Assembly: GCA_015058655.1 (NCBI GenBank) | Contig: SVBX01000007.1 | Location: 62,001 to 126,000, forward strand | DNA: 64,000 nucleotides | Direction of reading: 5' to 3' | Source: Pseudoselenomonas ruminantium | Lineage (GTDB): Bacteria; Bacillota; Negativicutes; Selenomonadales; Selenomonadaceae | Shown: in pieces, positions 1 to 9,282 of the stretch | How the letters are laid out: the number at the start of each line of letters is the position of its first letter | How positions within the stretch are numbered: the first letter of the stretch is position 1 | The notes under the pieces: generated by a model | Told to the model about the DNA's origin: nothing | Databases searched by the model: none | The model's input: the letters and a program-made list of their open reading frames with translations, nothing else | Position numbers and translations under genes: made by a program

Positions 1-233
1 TAAGTAACATTAGGATTCTTAGGAGCAATTAGGTCAGCAATGCAAGCCACATTTGGAAACATAGTCCTGTCCTTTGAAAAGTCATTTCCTTTGACAAAAC
101 CAACTTCCACAGCCTCTATGCCCGTCTGTCCCAGTTTCCAGCAGATATCCCTGATGGCCTTTTCCCCGAACCGCCAGTCATTGATATAGCCTCCGTCCCG
201 CAACGTGCTGTCCACCAAATTGATTTTATACAT
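1..233 (-). CDS. HMGL-like aldolase (4-hydroxy-2-oxovalerate aldolase type), N-terminal part; truncated by window edge
   Basis: Reverse-strand reading from ATG at 233: MYKINLVDSTLRDGGYINDWRFGEKAIRDICWKLGQTGIEAVEVGFVKGN; DSTLRDGGY motif of the DRE-TIM metallolyase family. Absent from ORF track because partial. Confidence 0.75.
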   Translation of the reverse strand, partial: MYKINLVDSTLRDGGYINDWRFGEKAIRDICWKLGQTGIEAVEVGFVKGNDFSKDRTMFPNVACIADLIAPKNPNVT

Positions 234-238
234 TTATA

Positions 239-2059
239 TCACTCCCGTCCTATAGCTAATGCCATTTCCCTGATTTCTGCATTTTCCTCATCCGACAAAA
301 AAGGAGCCATATTATCAAGCGTTGCCGACACCATGCTCCCGTCGGCTAGCTTCCTGGCCGCCACCTTCGGCTCGAATTTTTGCTCCTTGTCTACGAAGAC
401 CTCACAGATAAAGGGACCTGATTTTGAAAGTATTTCATTTACCTGCTCCTGCAATCCCTCATTTTCCTCGATGGAAAAGTAGTCCAGCCCATATGCGGTG
501 GCAATACTGGAAAGCCTTGGAAAGCCCAAATCCCCGCTGTCTTCTCCTACCCCGACCAAGGGCGGAGCAAAGTAATTCGACTGAGTCTGGCGGATAGAAT
601 GATATCCGCCATTATTGATTACAAATATTTTCACCGGCAGCTTGTTAAATGAAATAGTCGCCAGTTCCTGAATATTCATCTGTAAGCTACCATCCCCCGT
701 CAAGTTAACTACATCTTTCCTGCCAATGGCAACGCATGCACCTATGGCGGCAGGAAGATCGTAGCCCATGGAGGCAATGGCAGAATTGATGATGAATCTC
801 TGCCTGGGCTTGATCACATAGGCATGGCTACCGACAACGCAAGCGGATCCATTTCCCACCACGGTCACCTGCCCCTCACTCAAGGAGCTGCTGAGGGCAT
901 GAACAAAGGCATAGACATTTACCCTGCCTTGCTGCTTATAATGCTTTTCCTGCACAACAGGATACCGCTCTTTCCATGTACTGCAGCACTCTAACCAGCC
1001 ATTGTCATGGAACAATACATCATCCGGAAGATAATCTAGCAACTTTTCCATAAACGCCTTAGCATCAGCCCATACTGGAATATCTACGTGCAGGGTTGGC
1101 TTTCGCAACTCGTCCTTGTCAATGTCATTGGCTATGACAAAGGCATCTTTTGCCCAGGCTGTCCAGTTGTATCCCACTTGACGTATGCTCAGGCGGCTGC
1201 CGATAGAAAGCACCAAGTCACTGTTTTGAATGGCAAAATTTCCCGCCCTGTCGCCCATAATGCCACTACGGCCCACATAGAGGGAATGATCATCACTCAT
1301 GAGATCTATGCTGTTCCATCCTGTAACAACCGGGATATTCAGCTTTTCGACCAGTTTTTGGAACACATCATATCCCCCGGACAAACGGATGGCACTGCCC
1401 GCATTCAGCACCGGCCTTTTTGCGTGACGTATCTTCTCTACAATTGTTTCCAAAAGTTCCTCAGAAGGGGGCGGCGGCAGAGTAGTGTCAAAAGCCGCAC
1501 TGTCATACCCCAAAAGTTCTTCTGTCTCGATATACGCTCCTTGGACATTCAAGGGTATATCCAGCCAACAGGGTCCTGGTCTGCCAGTTGTGGCTTCATG
1601 ATAGGCTCGCTCCAGTGCTTTTCTAATCTGCCCTGGATCCGTCACCATCTCACAGTACTTGGTCATGGAACTGACGGCCTGGCATATATCAAACTCCTGA
1701 TCTCCCATGGCCCGCAAATTCAAGCCCGTACTGCGAGCCGTAGTATCATAGCGAACCTGTCCTGATATAATCAGCATAGGGATAGAGTCCAGCCATCCTC
1801 CCACGACACCGGTTATAGCATTGGTGCCTCCCGGACCCGTGGTAACGCAGACAGCCGCCATCTTGTTATTTATGCGGGCATAGCTCTCAGCCGCAATAGC
1901 ACAGGCCTGCTCGTGGTGATTGTACAAGCAATGCACCCCCTGCTGGTGCCCCAGTGCATCATTCAGATGCATGGCACCTCCACCGGTAATCATAAAACAT
2001 GTGTCAATGCCATGGTTCACCAAAAATTCCGAAATGTAATTTGCTACCCTGATTCTCAT
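239..2059 (-). CDS. Thiamine-pyrophosphate-dependent enzyme, acetolactate-synthase-like (surface sugar biosynthesis)
   Basis: ALS-like N-terminus (GGGAMHLNDAL, HHEQACAIAAESYAR, TTGPGGTNAITG) and TPP-binding GDGSLQMNIQEL...NN motif. Confidence 0.85.
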   Translation of the reverse strand: MRIRVANYISEFLVNHGIDTCFMITGGGAMHLNDALGHQQGVHCLYNHHEQACAIAAESYARINNKMAAVCVTTGPGGTNAITGVVGGWLDSIPMLIISGQVRYDTTARSTGLNLRAMGDQEFDICQAVSSMTKYCEMVTDPGQIRKALERAYHEATTGRPGPCWLDIPLNVQGAYIETEELLGYDSAAFDTTLPPPPSEELLETIVEKIRHAKRPVLNAGSAIRLSGGYDVFQKLVEKLNIPVVTGWNSIDLMSDDHSLYVGRSGIMGDRAGNFAIQNSDLVLSIGSRLSIRQVGYNWTAWAKDAFVIANDIDKDELRKPTLHVDIPVWADAKAFMEKLLDYLPDDVLFHDNGWLECCSTWKERYPVVQEKHYKQQGRVNVYAFVHALSSSLSEGQVTVVGNGSACVVGSHAYVIKPRQRFIINSAIASMGYDLPAAIGACVAIGRKDVVNLTGDGSLQMNIQELATISFNKLPVKIFVINNGGYHSIRQTQSNYFAPPLVGVGEDSGDLGFPRLSSIATAYGLDYFSIEENEGLQEQVNEILSKSGPFICEVFVDKEQKFEPKVAARKLADGSMVSATLDNMAPFLSDEENAEIREMALAIGRE

Positions 2060-2060
2060 A

Positions 2061-3386
2061 TCATTGCTCCACCGCTTCTTTGATAACTTTCACCATATAG
2101 TCAAGCTTCTCTTTTGTCATGCCGGGATAAACCCCAACCCAAAAGGTGTCCCTCATGATTCTGTCGGTACTTTCCAGACTGCCTACTACTCTGAACCCAC
2201 TGCCGCTTGCCCTCATTTCGTCAAAGCAGGGATGCTTGACAAGATTTCCTGCAAAAAGCATCCTGGTTTGGATTCCTTTTTTCTCGATATATGGCACAAC
2301 CTTGTTGCGGTCTACACCATTGCAGGTCATCATGAAGCCAAACCAGCTGGGCTTGCTGCCTACCGCCGGTTCCGGGAGGATCAGCCTGTCCTTGACATCC
2401 TGCAAGCCCTGATGAAGATATGCAAAGTTCTGCCTGCGTTTTGCTACGAAGCCCGGGAATTTCTTTAACTGCGCGACCCCGACAGCCGCTTGCATATCAG
2501 TAATGTTCAGGTTCAGGCCGAAATGGGAATACACATATTTATGGTCATAGCCTTGGGGCAGTTCTCCATACTGTCCGTCAAACCTATGTCCACAAAAATT
2601 GTCCTGCCCGGAAGCACAGACACAGTCCCTGCCCCAGTCCCGGAAAGAACGCATAATCTTGTGCAACAGGGGATTATCCGTATAGACCGCGCCCCCTTGC
2701 CCCATAGTCAAGTGATGAGGCGGATAAAAGCTGGAGGTGCCCATATCCCCTATGGTGCCCGTAAGTTTTTCCTTGCCATCTATGGTATACAACGAGCCCA
2801 AGGCATCGCAGTTATCCTCTATCAGCCATAAGTTATGCTTGTTACAGAAGGATTTTACCGCCATCAAGTCAAAGGGATTTCCCAAGGTATGGGCAATCAT
2901 GACAGCCTTGGTCTTCTCCGAAAGGGCCTCTTCTAAGCGATTAACCTCTATGTTGTACTGGGGTATGGTCACATCCACAAACACTGGCACGGCCCCATAA
3001 TTGACTATGGGCGATACCGTGGTGGGAAACCCCGCCGCCACGGTGATGACCTCATCCCCAGGACGTATGCGCCTATCCTTGAGAATGGGCGATGTCAGGG
3101 TCATGAAAGCCAACAAATTGGCAGAGGAGCCGGAATTTACTACAGAAACAAACTTTATCCCTAGATACTCGGCCAGTTTTTTTTCAAATTCCTTTACGTA
3201 CCGGCCAGAGGTGAGCCAGAACTCCAAGGCACTATCCACTAAGTTCATCATTTCTTCCCGGTCATAGACCCGGGAAGCGTAGGGGATGCGTTCCCCCTCC
3301 CTGTAGGGCTCTTCCTGATTATGAAACATGTCGCAGTATTCCCCTACCATTTCCAGTATCTTGTCATGCATTTCTTCCCTGTTCAT
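2061..3386 (-). CDS. rfbH: CDP-6-deoxy-D-xylo-4-hexulose-3-dehydrase (RfbH/DdhC-like)
   Basis: DegT/DnrJ/EryC1-type aminotransferase fold with RfbH-like SFYPPHHLTMGQGGAV (His replacing the PLP lysine) and adjacency to rfbG/rfbF. Confidence 0.9.
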   Translation of the reverse strand: MNREEMHDKILEMVGEYCDMFHNQEEPYREGERIPYASRVYDREEMMNLVDSALEFWLTSGRYVKEFEKKLAEYLGIKFVSVVNSGSSANLLAFMTLTSPILKDRRIRPGDEVITVAAGFPTTVSPIVNYGAVPVFVDVTIPQYNIEVNRLEEALSEKTKAVMIAHTLGNPFDLMAVKSFCNKHNLWLIEDNCDALGSLYTIDGKEKLTGTIGDMGTSSFYPPHHLTMGQGGAVYTDNPLLHKIMRSFRDWGRDCVCASGQDNFCGHRFDGQYGELPQGYDHKYVYSHFGLNLNITDMQAAVGVAQLKKFPGFVAKRRQNFAYLHQGLQDVKDRLILPEPAVGSKPSWFGFMMTCNGVDRNKVVPYIEKKGIQTRMLFAGNLVKHPCFDEMRASGSGFRVVGSLESTDRIMRDTFWVGVYPGMTKEKLDYMVKVIKEAVEQ

Positions 3387-4447
3387 AAGCCTCTCCTTAA
3401 AAATTCTTCTATCTGCTCATCCATGGTTTTACCCAAGTCCTTGCCATCACGCATGGCCTTGGCAAAATTCACCGTCTTTTGCATTGCCTCCTCAATATGC
3501 CAGCGTGGCTGCCAGCCCAGACGGCTCTTGATTTTCGAGCAATCCAGTTTCAGGAAATTTGCCTCATGGGGAGTGTCTGCACTGACATTCTCCCAAGTTT
3601 GGCCGTCTCCCCACAAGCGACAGAAAATGTCTACTAACTGCCCAGTAGTTACACAATCACAATCATCCGGACCAACATTATACCAATCCGCATATTCGCA
3701 ATTTCCATACTGAGCTTGAGCAACAAGAAGGTATGCGCACAGAGGTTCCAATACATGCTGATATGGACGAGTGGAATGGGGATTCCTCACCTCTATTTTC
3801 TCCCCCATCAATGCCGCCCGAATGCAGTCCGGCACTATACGGTTTTTTGCAAAATCTCCGCCACCTATGACATTTCCAGCCCGAGCGGTGGAGATGGCGC
3901 ATCGGCCATCAGCAAAAAAACTCCTTTGGTAGCTGTGGGTCACCAACTCCGAACAGCTTTTACTGTTGGAATAGGGATCATACCCATCCAGAGGGTCGTT
4001 TTCCCGATACCCCCAGGGCCATTCCTTATTTTCGTAAACCTTGTCCGTAGTGACATTTAAGAAGGACTTTACACTCTCCGTCTTCCGCACGCATTCAAGG
4101 ATATTCACTGTACCCATGATGTTGGTTTCATAGGTAAAAACAGGATTTTTGTAGCTCTCGAGTACGATGGGCTGGGCTGCTAAATGAAAAACTACTTCAG
4201 GCTCGGCCTTGCCAAACACTGCCAACAATTTTTCTCTGTCCCTTATATCCCCATTAATAAAATGCAGGCCTTCAATGCCTACCTGTCGAAAAATCCTCTC
4301 CCCCTCCTCAGTAGGGGCGCCCAGAGCATAGCCAGTGATTTCTGCTCCCAAGAACTTGAGCAATTTCGTCAACCACATGCCCTTAAATCCCGTATGTCCC
4401 GTGATCAGGACTTTTTTTCCTTTGTAAAAATCGCTACTCAGTTTCAC
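3383..4447 (-). CDS. rfbG: CDP-glucose 4,6-dehydratase
   Basis: SDR GHTGFKGMWL, TDKVYEN, YDPYSNSK motifs; overlaps rfbH start. Confidence 0.92.
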   Translation of the reverse strand: MKLSSDFYKGKKVLITGHTGFKGMWLTKLLKFLGAEITGYALGAPTEEGERIFRQVGIEGLHFINGDIRDREKLLAVFGKAEPEVVFHLAAQPIVLESYKNPVFTYETNIMGTVNILECVRKTESVKSFLNVTTDKVYENKEWPWGYRENDPLDGYDPYSNSKSCSELVTHSYQRSFFADGRCAISTARAGNVIGGGDFAKNRIVPDCIRAALMGEKIEVRNPHSTRPYQHVLEPLCAYLLVAQAQYGNCEYADWYNVGPDDCDCVTTGQLVDIFCRLWGDGQTWENVSADTPHEANFLKLDCSKIKSRLGWQPRWHIEEAMQKTVNFAKAMRDGKDLGKTMDEQIEEFLRRGL

Positions 4448-5223
4448 TTATCCCACACCTTCCAAGGAGCATTCCCCGACTCCAGCATACGCTCCAACTG
4501 CAGTTTTTCCCTATGAGTATCCATACACTGCCAGAATCCATGATGAATGTAACTCATGAGCTGCCCGTCCTCGGCCAGCCGGGACAAGGGCGTCTGCTCA
4601 AAAATGCAATCATCCCCCTCCAGATAGTCAAACACCCCCGGCTCAAGAACCATATAGCCTGCGTTAATGGGGGCACTGTCCCGGGAGGATTTTTCCCTAA
4701 AGGAGCGGACAGCATTGTCCCCGCCTATGTCCAGTACCCCCTTGGACTGTTCCAACATCACTGCCGTCAATGTAGCCAATTTGCCATGGCTTTTATGAAA
4801 ATCCAATAGCTTTTTTAGATTCACGTCACAAACCCCGTCGCCATAGGTGAGCATAAATGTCTCATCACCTACGTAGGGCTCTATCCGCTTGATCCTGCCA
4901 CCGGTCATGGTTTCCAAGCCAGTATCCACAACAGTTACTTTCCATGGCTCCGAATGCTGAGCATGGAGTATGACTTCGTTCTTGTTTGTAAAGTCAAAGG
5001 TTACATCACTGGTATATAGGAAATAGTTGTTAAACCATTCCTTGATGATATGCTGCTTATAGCCCGCACAAATAATAAATTCCTGAAAGCCATAGCTGGA
5101 ATATTCCTTCATAATATGCCAAATAATGGGCATCCCCCCAATTTCCAGCATGGGCTTGGGCCTATACTGAGACTCCTCGCTAATGCGAGTCCCCTTGCCT
5201 CCCGCCAACAGTACTACCTTCAT
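4444..5223 (-). CDS. rfbF: Glucose-1-phosphate cytidylyltransferase
   Basis: MKVVLLAGGKGTRISEESQYRPKPMLEIGG; start trimmed from ORF 5280 to ATG at 5223. Confidence 0.92.
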   Translation of the reverse strand: MKVVLLAGGKGTRISEESQYRPKPMLEIGGMPIIWHIMKEYSSYGFQEFIICAGYKQHIIKEWFNNYFLYTSDVTFDFTNKNEVILHAQHSEPWKVTVVDTGLETMTGGRIKRIEPYVGDETFMLTYGDGVCDVNLKKLLDFHKSHGKLATLTAVMLEQSKGVLDIGGDNAVRSFREKSSRDSAPINAGYMVLEPGVFDYLEGDDCIFEQTPLSRLAEDGQLMSYIHHGFWQCMDTHREKLQLERMLESGNAPWKVWDK

Positions 5224-5236
5224 AAGAACCTCCAAA

Positions 5237-6586
5237 TCAATCCATTTGATTTTGCTTACCACAGAACTCAAGTCTAGCATCCAAAACCTGCCATATCCTG
5301 CCTATATAAGAAACAGGATTCGGATAGGCAAAGACATGCCTGCTTGCGTCAATCCCCATCTCCATCAGACGTGTTATGACTTCCGTTTGGTACTGACTAT
5401 TCAGCCCCAGTACAATGCCGACATCATCGGAAAAATCATATGTATCTGCTGCTACTACCTTATGGGACAAGCAATGATTTTTGCTTTTTGCCTCCTGATC
5501 TGTGGAAACCACGAAGGCATCAAAGTCCTCATCAATAGCTATCAGATACTCGGCATAGCGTGTGGCACGCTTTCCACAGCCATAAATCACGATTCTTTCA
5601 CATGCTTCGACAAATTCTTTTAATGCTTTGTACTCATTGCTTCTGTAATCGTTTTTCTCTATCGATGTAACCTTCTCGTTTAATACTTGTAAAAACACTT
5701 CCGAGCCTACTCCAGAATAAGCCTCTATTTCCTTTTCATACTTCTTGAAAGCTTCCCGTGTGAAAATTCCTTGTTTTTTTATAGTCCTCAGAAATGCTGG
5801 CTTATAATAGTTCTCATTAATGCCAAAATTTCTTATTGCTACCAGCTTGTTTTCATAGCTGTCGGGAAGGCTCAAGATAGCATTTGGCCAGCGTTTTAGC
5901 CAAAGGTCAAAAATCTCTTTATGCCAAGTAGAGAATATCTTTTTGCGTCCGCAGTACAGAAACTGAGGAAGATCCATCACCAGAAGATGTGGATTCTTTA
6001 GCTGCTTTAATCTTTCAAAGTACATACACACATGGGAAAAATTGATTCGATCAGGTACTAGGTAACGATTCTCAAGATATGACCAATCTGCGCCAACCAG
6101 TATCGAATTCACATTGACAATCATAGCTCCATAAAGGCATGTTTGCCAGGCCCGTTCTTCGAAGAAGCCTTGGATGTCATGCGTTTCGTATATACCCTTT
6201 TCAAATACAGCTCCCGCTGGGGTGGTCAGCAAGAAATCATAGTCTTCTTCTAAATATGTCATTATGACCTTTAGCAATCTCTCATGGCACCAAAGAGCAT
6301 CGGAACGAACCCATATATAATCACAAGGTATCTCCTTGCCCGCTTTTTGATATATTTGATATACCTTAGCATTAGAATGCATATCCGACGGGAAACGTAT
6401 ATAATATAAATTAGAATAGTCTGCCTTATATTTCTCAACCACTTCCTTGGTCCTATCATCTTCACTGGAATCCACTATGTAAAGGGAAATATTATTTTCT
6501 ATATAAAATTTCATTTCCTCTGTAATTCTATCTTCTATATACTCACCATTTTGATAGGTAGGTATACATATTGCCAGCTTTTTCAT
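5237..6586 (-). CDS. Glycosyltransferase family 2-like protein with C-terminal Rossmann-like (YGCGxxAxxYAxYL) module
   Basis: MKKLAICIPTYQNGEYIEDR GT-A N-terminus; C-terminal RIVIYGCGKRATRYAEYL; start trimmed to 6586. Confidence 0.75.
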   Translation of the reverse strand: MKKLAICIPTYQNGEYIEDRITEEMKFYIENNISLYIVDSSEDDRTKEVVEKYKADYSNLYYIRFPSDMHSNAKVYQIYQKAGKEIPCDYIWVRSDALWCHERLLKVIMTYLEEDYDFLLTTPAGAVFEKGIYETHDIQGFFEERAWQTCLYGAMIVNVNSILVGADWSYLENRYLVPDRINFSHVCMYFERLKQLKNPHLLVMDLPQFLYCGRKKIFSTWHKEIFDLWLKRWPNAILSLPDSYENKLVAIRNFGINENYYKPAFLRTIKKQGIFTREAFKKYEKEIEAYSGVGSEVFLQVLNEKVTSIEKNDYRSNEYKALKEFVEACERIVIYGCGKRATRYAEYLIAIDEDFDAFVVSTDQEAKSKNHCLSHKVVAADTYDFSDDVGIVLGLNSQYQTEVITRLMEMGIDASRHVFAYPNPVSYIGRIWQVLDARLEFCGKQNQMD

Positions 6587-6587
6587 A

Positions 6588-7925
6588 CTAGGTTTCACTT
6601 CCATTTTTACTTGTAATTGCTTTAAGCTCATCCATAACATTTTGCATATAATCAAAACTATCAGGATAAGTAAACACTTGTTCTTGTACACCTCGTTCCA
6701 TTAAAAGTGAATATACTTGCATTTGGTATACGGCATGCATCCCCAAAACTATACCTGTATTTTTATCTAATGACACTTTTCCAAAGGGAAATACTTTATA
6801 ACCCATTACCTTCTTAGAATCGGCATTTTTCGCATCCGTAACACAAAAGCAGTCCAAGATAAAATTGGACGCCAACAAGTATTTAGCGTATTTAATTGCT
6901 TTTATTCCGCATCCGTAGACAACAATCTTTTCGTACTTCTTTGCAAAGTTGTATAAATTCAAATATTCCTCATCTTTGTCATAAATTTCCCTACCAAATG
7001 AATTGTACTCGATTCTCTTTGCCGCCCAGTAAAAATAAATATTTGGTACATCTGTATATTTACTTATTCTTTCCTTATATCTAAAATATACATCGATATC
7101 TAGTACATTATCCATAGCCATGTTCTTTAAATTCTCAGGAAAAAACCGCACATATGTAGCAGATTTGATAACACTCATTTTGTTTTTGTATGATGCTGGC
7201 AATCTCTCTATAACATTAGGCCACCTATAAAGCCATATTTTAATAGTCTCATTATACCAGAAGGCTCTTTTTTTCATTTTCTTTATCGTCTGGTAAAAAA
7301 TTGATGTAGGAACATTTAATATCAAACATGAAAAGTTTTTCAAATTTCTAATCTGCTCAAAGTAAAAAGCCAAATGAGAAAAATTTATACAATCATCACA
7401 TAAATATTTGCTTTCCAACATATGCCAATCAGCTGATTGTACCATACTTTCCACTCGTAAAATTGCAGCTCCATATAATGTTAGTGCCCAAGAACAGTAA
7501 TCAAACACCTCTTGCGGAGCGCTTGTCACATATGAAAATTTACTTGTAAATCGAGAAAAGCTATTCAGTACTACAATATCATATCCATGTACCAAATAAA
7601 TCAAAATTCCTTTTAGAAGCATCTCATCCGTTCTAACAGCATCGGAACGCATCCAAATATAATCACAAGATATTTCCGTTTTTACCATCTGAAAAATTTT
7701 ATAAACTTTGACGTTAGAATGTATATCGTGCGAGAATCTATAGTAAAAAAGATTATTATAATCTTCTTGATATCTTTTTACAACATCTTGCGTTATTTCA
7801 TCTTGGCTAGAATCCATTATATACACACAGATTCCAAGTTTCTTATATGTTGATAATTCCTCTTCAAATAGTTCAACAATATAATCGGGATTTTGATAGG
7901 TAGGTATGCATATCGCAAGCTTCAT
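6588..7925 (-). CDS. Glycosyltransferase family 2-like protein, paralog of the previous gene, with the same C-terminal module
   Basis: MKLAICIPTYQNPDYIVELFEEEL; colinear with the 5237 protein; C-terminal KIVVYGCGIKAIKYAKYL; start trimmed to 7925. Confidence 0.75.
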   Translation of the reverse strand: MKLAICIPTYQNPDYIVELFEEELSTYKKLGICVYIMDSSQDEITQDVVKRYQEDYNNLFYYRFSHDIHSNVKVYKIFQMVKTEISCDYIWMRSDAVRTDEMLLKGILIYLVHGYDIVVLNSFSRFTSKFSYVTSAPQEVFDYCSWALTLYGAAILRVESMVQSADWHMLESKYLCDDCINFSHLAFYFEQIRNLKNFSCLILNVPTSIFYQTIKKMKKRAFWYNETIKIWLYRWPNVIERLPASYKNKMSVIKSATYVRFFPENLKNMAMDNVLDIDVYFRYKERISKYTDVPNIYFYWAAKRIEYNSFGREIYDKDEEYLNLYNFAKKYEKIVVYGCGIKAIKYAKYLLASNFILDCFCVTDAKNADSKKVMGYKVFPFGKVSLDKNTGIVLGMHAVYQMQVYSLLMERGVQEQVFTYPDSFDYMQNVMDELKAITSKNGSET

Positions 7926-7939
7926 TTCAACCCCCCGAT

Positions 7940-8608
7940 TCAACTCTTATCCTTTAGCTGTTCCATAATCACCCAATCACTAGGTTCATCTATCTCAAAA
8001 TATGTCTCCTCGGGCATTTCATAAACACCTACTTTTCCGGACAATCTACATTTATCCTTCAGCAACGACTCCCGTTTAGTTATATAAAAAGCTCCATTTT
8101 CTACTAAATACCCATCCATTTCCTGTCTTCTTGGCCTTTCATTCAGATTATAATTAACCGGCACAGCCCTTCCACCTTTAACCTCCCAAATAAAACGCTT
8201 TTGCTTCACCACCGATAACAAACTATCATAGTTATAATTCAAATATTTTTCGCAACCTCTCTCAAGATCATCGCTCCTAAGCAATGGGCTAGTGGCTTGA
8301 ATAAGAACTATATGCCTAAAACTATACCTTTCAGCAAAATCCAGCATAGCTGATTCTGTTGATGCCGTATCCGTAGCAGTTTCATCTTTTCTATCTATAA
8401 CATTTATTTTAGGCAATCCCAAAGACATAACAGCTTCTCTAATCTTTTCTGAATCTGTACTGATATAAACTTCATCTATATACTTACAATCAGTTGCAGC
8501 TTTAGCAGTCCAATAAACCAATGGCTTCCCACAAAACTCTTTTATGTTTTTCAACGGGATACTTTTACTCCCCCCTCTCACTGGTATAAATGCTACAAAA
8601 TTATCCAT
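7940..8608 (-). CDS. CMP-nonulosonate (acylneuraminate) cytidylyltransferase-like
   Basis: FVAFIPVRGGSKSIPLKNIKEFCGKPLVYWTAKAA...YISTDSEKI; start uncertain (8608/8617/8620). Confidence 0.85.
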   Translation of the reverse strand: MDNFVAFIPVRGGSKSIPLKNIKEFCGKPLVYWTAKAATDCKYIDEVYISTDSEKIREAVMSLGLPKINVIDRKDETATDTASTESAMLDFAERYSFRHIVLIQATSPLLRSDDLERGCEKYLNYNYDSLLSVVKQKRFIWEVKGGRAVPVNYNLNERPRRQEMDGYLVENGAFYITKRESLLKDKCRLSGKVGVYEMPEETYFEIDEPSDWVIMEQLKDKS

Positions 8609-8609
8609 A

Positions 8610-9278
8610 TCAATCATCATCCTTTATTAAAAATGATGGCTTAGTATGAGAAAAAGGAAACTTCTCAAGATGATATTTCGAATGATTCAACAGAAACTCA
8701 TCTATAGCCACAGTCTCCCCTTCTACCGTACCGTAATCATCGAAAACTACTACTCCATGTTTGACCACGCGATCCCATAAAAGTTCTAAACCAAACTTCG
8801 CTGGCTCATAAACATCAGTATCAATATGTAAAAATGAAATTCGCAAATATGGATGCTGCTGCAAATATTCTGGTAAGGTATCCATTATATTCCCTTTGAT
8901 CAGTTCAACGTTTTTCAGCCCCTTATCATCCATGTATCCCCTTAGTTCATCCTTAGTTAAAAACTCCCCCTCAAACTGCTTGTTCCATTTTTCCACAAAC
9001 TCCTCATCAGTAGACACCTGCCCCCCCTGAGGAAACATACCAAATGCATCAAACCCTATAATTTGTCTCGAACGCTCATTCTCAAGCAATTCCCTAAAAG
9101 TAGCAAACTGTAAAATTGAATTCCCCTTAAAAACTCCCAACTCAACCAAGGCACCAGGAAGATTAACTATTTTCTTGTAAAGCTCATAATGTGCCATGAT
9201 ATTACCCAGTCTGTATACCTCTGAAGTCAACATAAAGCCATTTTCATAGTCAAATGCTTTTTCTCTCAAAAATTTCAT
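8610..9278 (-). CDS. TylF/MycF-type SAM-dependent O-methyltransferase
   Basis: ALVELGVFKGNSILQFA, IGFDAFGMFPQ, LHIDTDVYEPAKFGLELLWDRVVKHGVVVFDDYG; internal G7 tract at 9021-9027. Confidence 0.8.
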   Translation of the reverse strand: MKFLREKAFDYENGFMLTSEVYRLGNIMAHYELYKKIVNLPGALVELGVFKGNSILQFATFRELLENERSRQIIGFDAFGMFPQGGQVSTDEEFVEKWNKQFEGEFLTKDELRGYMDDKGLKNVELIKGNIMDTLPEYLQQHPYLRISFLHIDTDVYEPAKFGLELLWDRVVKHGVVVFDDYGTVEGETVAIDEFLLNHSKYHLEKFPFSHTKPSFLIKDDD

Positions 9279-9282
9279 GCCC

